From: Trochalopteron elliotii
Lineage: Eukaryota > Chordata > Aves > Passeriformes > Leiothrichidae
Length of the DNA stretch: 64,000 nucleotides
Direction: 5' to 3'
Assembly: GCA_024734555.1 (NCBI GenBank)
Contig: JANPWX010000073.1
Span: forward strand, 3,812,843-3,876,842
Position numbers and translations under genes: made by a program. The notes beneath the pieces were generated by a model, which had not been told where the DNA came from, ran no database searches, and saw nothing but the letters and a program-made list of their open reading frames with translations. Positions within the stretch are counted from its first letter, which is position 1. Each line of letters begins with the position of its first letter. Of the stretch, positions 58,910-64,000 are shown in pieces.

Positions 58910-61767
58910 GTAAGATTTCTGATGTGGGAAGTGCACACGTTTTGCATCATCTTGTTCTCAAAAATGGATGAAAATGAAGCTGTTTTGTTTCAAATTAAGG
59001 GAAAGAGGCCTGAGGTGTGCACCCAGCATGGAAAATTTCAATCTGAATGATCAAGTCTAGTGAAGTTACAAGCAACTTCTGGGGAAGAAATGGAAACAAA
59101 ATAAAACAAAAAAACCAAAAAACCGAAGAAAGGACTCTTGAAATGGAAATGGTTGTGCAACCCTAACTATGGGTGAAGGTAGCTATTGCTGCCTAGATGA
59201 GTACATTTGAGAGGCTGCCTTCTCAAATAAAAGCTGCAGAGCAGTAATAGGGCGTTGTTTGGCATTACATTCTTGAATTGCTTTAGCAAACACTGAAGGC
59301 TGAAGACTAGGAGAAACAACGTAGATAAAAAGCAAAACAAAACAAAGGCCTACAGTAAGTTGAGAGAACACTTGCATTTTCCATACAAACTGACAGGATG
59401 TTATAGTTTCTGGAGCAGGGCAGGGCTATATGTTCCTGGTTTTAGCAGAAAGGCTATAAAAATGCAGTGAATGAGTTTCTAGGTCATAAGGCAAGCTGTC
59501 ATGTATTTCTCTTTCTGCCTTTCAAAGTGTGATGACTTCTCAGTTTCACTGAAGTTTTAGCGAACTCCTTTTAACTTTCCAGGCGTGCTCTTCCTCTGGG
59601 TTAAGTGCATTAGCACTCAGGAGAGGTCAGGATCCAGCCTTTTTAGCATCCTCTTCACTGATAGCTTACAAATAAAATTTGGAGTTTAAGACACTTTGCA
59701 TGCACAGTCTATCACTCTCCATCCAAGTTGCCATTACTGGATAATTAAACAGGACAGGAGATTAAAATGTACTTGAATTAAAAGGTTTGGACTCATCACT
59801 ACAGTTTGTCACTGAATGACTCATCTACCATTGATCAAGGCCTGCAATTTTATTATACTTTTCCCTAAGACACAACAGAGATGGATAATTTGTCACTACT
59901 GAGTACTGCACTTTAAATGCTTAATTTTTTTTTTAATGCATGATGGTTCTTTGTATTTATTTTTTGTCTCACTCTCTCCAAAAAGCATGTACTCCTCTTC
60001 AAGCCTCTTGTTATAATAGAAATCTTGACCTGCCGCAATGAATTAAGCAACATTTTACCTTCTCATAAAGTAAAAAAGCATTTATCTGTCTCCTTAGACC
60101 ACATCCACTTCTGGAAGTCGGATGCTAATAAAGGCTTGAACTTGTTAATCTTACTTCAGCAAAACTTCTGTTCAACCTCCCTAGCTGCATTTACAGCCAA
60201 ATGGGTTCAGGGCAGCTGCAAGTGAAGTGAAGGTCTGTGTCAAGTCAGGAGATAAAATTGCTGACTGTGGAGCAGGCTGTGCTCCTGTGAGCTCTGAGGG
60301 CTGATTGCTAACGCAGCCCTGGAGACTGTGCATCAAAGCAATGCAAAGTCCTCTGCGGATCATGAAAGGTGGGAGTCAGGGAAGAGCAGCTCCCAGGTTG
60401 CACCAGCACCAAGATTAACCTTCTAGATATCTGATGGGGGTGGAACAAATCCTCTTTGCTCTGTGTCTGCCCAGGGAAGCATTTGTTTCTTGTGCAATGT
60501 TTTTCTGTACCTAGGTGTTAGTCTGGAAGACCTTCCACATAGAGCAGAGAAGCAACAGCACAGGAAAGAAGGTGCTGTGTGAGGATTTTGCTTGCATGAT
60601 GTGGGTGTCCCCAGCAATAAGCTGCAGTGACTCTAAGAGGACAGTGATGCCACCTTGAAAAGGCACAGGCTGGGAAAACCACAGAACTTTCGGAGAAATC
60701 TGCGTATGTGGTGGATACTGATGAAAGTCTGGCTTGTCAACTCCCAAACCAAAGCAATATATGCTGCATTTCAGCAGGCTGCCCATGCTTAGACCTGATG
60801 CATTCCTAGATCTCTGTACCAGGAGCTTTTTCAGTCACATTGTATTTTCTTGCCCCAAGGATTGTGAGGTTTAATGGCCTCTGAGGACTTCTGCAAAGAT
60901 AAATTAATGGAGAATACAGCTCTCCCATGCTCTGGTTTTCTTTAGGAAACCTGGGGCAGCTAGGATGCTTGCACAAGGCACTCAGGGCCACCAGAGCACT
61001 GGCCCCATTTGTTCTGGCACTGATTCCTTGGATGTCCCTGCTTCCCCAGTAGCACAGCTGTCATCAGCAGGCTGTGGGGTATTGCTGCCTTGCCCAGACT
61101 CACTACCACCCTCTGTCCAGCCACACAGCACAGCCAAGGCACTGTGCATTCAGCACAGCCCATCTGCATGCCAAGAAATCTAAATTTGCCCCTGGCTTTT
61201 TAACCATCCTCCCCAGGAGTCTCCTTTCTGCACTGCTGAACAGTTTGCCCGTAGCTCTTGAAAACACACACATTCTTTATTCTTTGTGAAAATAAACAGG
61301 CTTTTGAACTTTGATATGTTAATCCTAAAAGAAAAAAGAAGATACAGGAGCAAGCCACCTGAAGAAATGCAAGCCACAGCCTGTCACAGAGATCAGTGAG
61401 TGTTTAGGTGCCTATATTCCTTCTTGGATTTGGCCATTTGCCTGACAGCACTCACCATCAGACTTAGCTTTTCACCAACTGTTTCCTGCAAGTCACAGTG
61501 AAAGCAAACTCCCACAGTTTTCCACAGGGTTCTGCCAGCGCAAGGCCATCTTTTTTCAGAGCAATCCCCCAGCAATGGTGAGAAGAGAATTGGTAGAAAG
61601 CCTAGGCTGGGAATATTCTTCCTTGAATAATTAAATAATTGTCAATAACATTCTTGCTGGTGTTCTTAAAACCCCATGACTCAGATACAGCTGTGAAAAT
61701 GTTAAGGACCTGATTTATTTTACTGTTAGAAAAGTTGATTTGTGTGCTTGGGATTTTCTCTTTGCAG
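58910..61767. other. Single-copy non-coding DNA
   Basis: No gene or classified repeat; A-rich patch at 59095-59130. Confidence 0.4.
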
Positions 61768-61815
61768 GGTCAGAACAATTCAGACTCTTTATCTTCACCA
61801 CTTGCCTCTAGCTAG
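61768..61815 (+). other. Exon-like terminal segment, 15 codons
   Basis: The acceptor CTTGGGATTTTCTCTTTGCAG ends at 61767. Frame 0 reads GQNNSDSLSSPLASS and stops at TAG 61813-61815. The acceptor is strong but the segment is short, and no poly(A) hexamer is close. A second good acceptor lies at 61838. Confidence 0.12.
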
Positions 61816-64000
61816 GTTCACTTTTTGCTCTCCACAGGAGTGGAAAGTTTTAAATTAACACATAATACACTGAATTGGAGAAGGAAATCATGCTGCTTGT
61901 TCTTTATTTTCAGAATCTTGTAACTAAACTACAGTGACTTTTTGACCTTTTATTTAGGATAGTTCTGTAAGCAAATGGGTGGGCACATGCATGATCTTTG
62001 CAAACAGATGCTTTAATGTATTTTGGGTTTCAATGTGACATTGTGGGGTACTGACTATCTTGCCAAAAACTCAATTACCTGAGTCAGCACTCATTTGCAA
62101 ATACAGAGACTGAGACCTGGTCCTTAAGGGCTCTCTTTGTCTGGTGAGCATGCAATTTATTTTTTTTAACTGACACCAATTTTCCCATATCAAATAATGT
62201 ATTTTATCTCAGAAGACGTACTAGGTCAACAGTTTGGACTGATGGGAGATGAAAATAGTAACATGTTCTAACTAAAATAATTCAGGGCTGGAAAAGCTTG
62301 GTACAGAGGAAAAAACAACCAACCAAACCCCAGCCATATCTAGAAAAAGTGTTATTATACCCTGGCTCCAACAGCTTAACTTCCTTCCCCCCTGCAATAG
62401 GAAAAAATGTGATGCTTCTCTGTCCCACTGGTAGAAGAAAAAGGTGATTCTGGCTGATTTGCAGTATTCAACATTTGAACAACATTTGAACTCTTCCCAA
62501 TTCAAGTGCCAGAAGAGTGTGGCAACCCCATTAAGCCTTATGGATGAGGAGCCAGTGAGATTTCAAGGATTATGGGATGAGTGTTTCCTTCTCTTCCTAC
62601 TTTAGTTTCATGCTATTTCTCTGTCTTAAGATCAAGCTGCTCTGTCCTTTACTGAGCTGCTGCCCTTCCTGGTGCTCCTCAATCACCCTCTGTGACAAGC
62701 CTACAGCCATTTTCTGCACCACCTTGTGTGTTAATTTAGCCAATAGTGTTTAACCCCAAAGTGCCATTTCTGGGCCAGCTCTACTTGGTACCACCAGCAC
62801 CACTTCCCAGCCTGAACAACAACTGGCACTCTGTGTATACTCAGTGCCAGATATTTCAGAGTAGCTGGAACTCACAGAAGCCTGGCAGAGGTGCTGAAGT
62901 CCCCACTGTTGCCTGCACAGATACCTGTGCAACACCAGACAACATGGGTGAAGAGGCCTTGCAAACACTGACACTCCTTCACCCCATTCCCAAACCCACC
63001 CCCCTACCAGTGAAGGTCTGTTTCCCCAGTTCTCTCCCCCAGTCACCCTTCATCTGCTCTGTTGTACCTTCAAGGAGATCTCACTGGTCTCCTTGTGCTG
63101 GGCCAGTGCTTGTGCACTCTCCCCACCTTCCTCCCACGAGAACCCCCAGGGCAATCCCCAGACCCAAGCAGGACTCAGGACCTTGCCCCCAGCCTCACAT
63201 TCAGTCTCCTCTGCTCCTATGGAAAGACTGAAGCACGTACACATCAAACTATGGCAAGGGTATCAGCTGTAAGACTTTCTACTGTCATTTCGTGTGTAAG
63301 TGCTCCCAATCTTCCTGCCACAAAACTGAAATTAGTTTGTTGCATGCTGTTAGAGAGTAACTATGACTGACTCCTGCAATTGCTCCATATCAGAGGTGGG
63401 TAAGTGAATGTTTACCAGATACTGGCACTTTGGAGTTTGCTCAATATTATTAGATAGATCGGCATAATAAAACACTTAGGAACCCTTTGATCTAAAGGCT
63501 GCATGTGTATTTCAGATCTAAAATGTCCATGGTACCAGAATATTTGCTTATGTGCACACTTCCAGATTATACTGCACAGCACATGTTCTCCCTGGATTTC
63601 CCTTCAGCTCTGCTAAGTCAGGCATTTTAGAGTTCCGTGTCAGCTGGCTTTGCCCTACACATTGCCACAACCTATTCGTGAAGAAAGAAGTGTATTTTTT
63701 TTCTTAAATAAAATATCAGAATTTGAGAAAAGCAGCACTTCTAGCAACACAGTGTACAGTACAAATCTTCAAGGACTTTTAATGTACTTGCTTCAAGGTT
63801 ATCGTAGCTGTTTTCAGAGAGGAACTTCCCTATAGACTATGCCATTACACACCACCAGGTATTTTACCTTTGAACCAGGTTGGACCTGCTGTTACTGGAA
63901 ATAAGTAATTGTACTAACTGGATGGTTAGTTCCCAGAATAGTAATTTTATAACTAGGGAGAGTACTTACACTGCAGACTTTCAAATCTCTGAATAGATTA
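61816..64000. other. Single-copy non-coding DNA to the right edge
   Basis: A proline-rich open frame at 62746-63231 starts at GTG in a pyrimidine-rich patch and overlaps open minus-strand frames, so it is not called. No repeat or gene is recognised up to the window end. Confidence 0.4.

Noticed and set aside
62746..63231. 161-codon proline-rich plus-strand frame
   Set aside because: GTG start, pyrimidine-rich low-complexity composition, and open minus-strand frames over the same bases.
1..64000. CRISPR arrays, bacterial operons, tRNA or rRNA genes, LTR retroviral copies
   Set aside because: I found no regularly spaced direct repeats, no cloverleaf with a recognisable B box, no paired LTRs with primer binding site, and no bacterial-style gene packing.

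Overview
The window is vertebrate nuclear DNA, most likely from a bird. The clearest evidence is repeat content: every repeat I can classify confidently is a CR1 LINE fragment or a simple repeat. The youngest CR1 copies end in the ATTCTGTGA/ATTTTATGA-type tails seen in birds, and I see no mammalian L1 or Alu. Bird CR1 subfamilies with an ATTCTGTGAT tail are common in passerines, but I cannot assign a species. There are no bacterial operons, ribosome binding sites or phage genes. The long open frames are scattered, mostly lack an ATG, and look like chance openings in intronic or intergenic DNA.

Layout. Positions 1-320 are a CpG island with a CCG run, a G-quadruplex motif and a usable splice donor, so probably the promoter and first exon of a gene cut by the left edge. 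From about 320 to 36.8 kb the sequence is mostly single-copy, CpG-poor DNA. It carries an old CR1 tail (7.05-7.2 kb), a younger CR1 3' end (13.2-13.55 kb), an old CR1 3' end (13.85-14.19 kb) and an isolated second CpG-rich block (19.69-20.29 kb). That block holds the longest open frame of the window, about 300 codons on the minus strand. From 36.8 to 51.3 kb CR1 is denser: minus-strand pieces at 36.8-37.2, 38.6-38.9 and 41.9-43.1 kb (the last with recognisable but broken reverse transcriptase), short tails near 44.55 and 45.5 kb, and a plus-strand copy at 50.64-51.30 kb. The right-hand 12.7 kb is single-copy non-coding DNA.

No exon could be tied to a known protein family. Several segments have the form of an exon (pyrimidine-rich acceptor, uninterrupted frame, donor or stop). 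The most coding-like are 20710-20882(+), 35746-35919(+), 53610-53805(+), 58806-58909(+), 44992-45137(+) and 24346-24563(-). Such combinations are expected several times by chance in 64 kb, so they are listed as hypotheses with low confidence. I found no new system with good support. The best targets for follow-up are the internal CpG-rich block and the exon-like segments that contain CpG dinucleotides.
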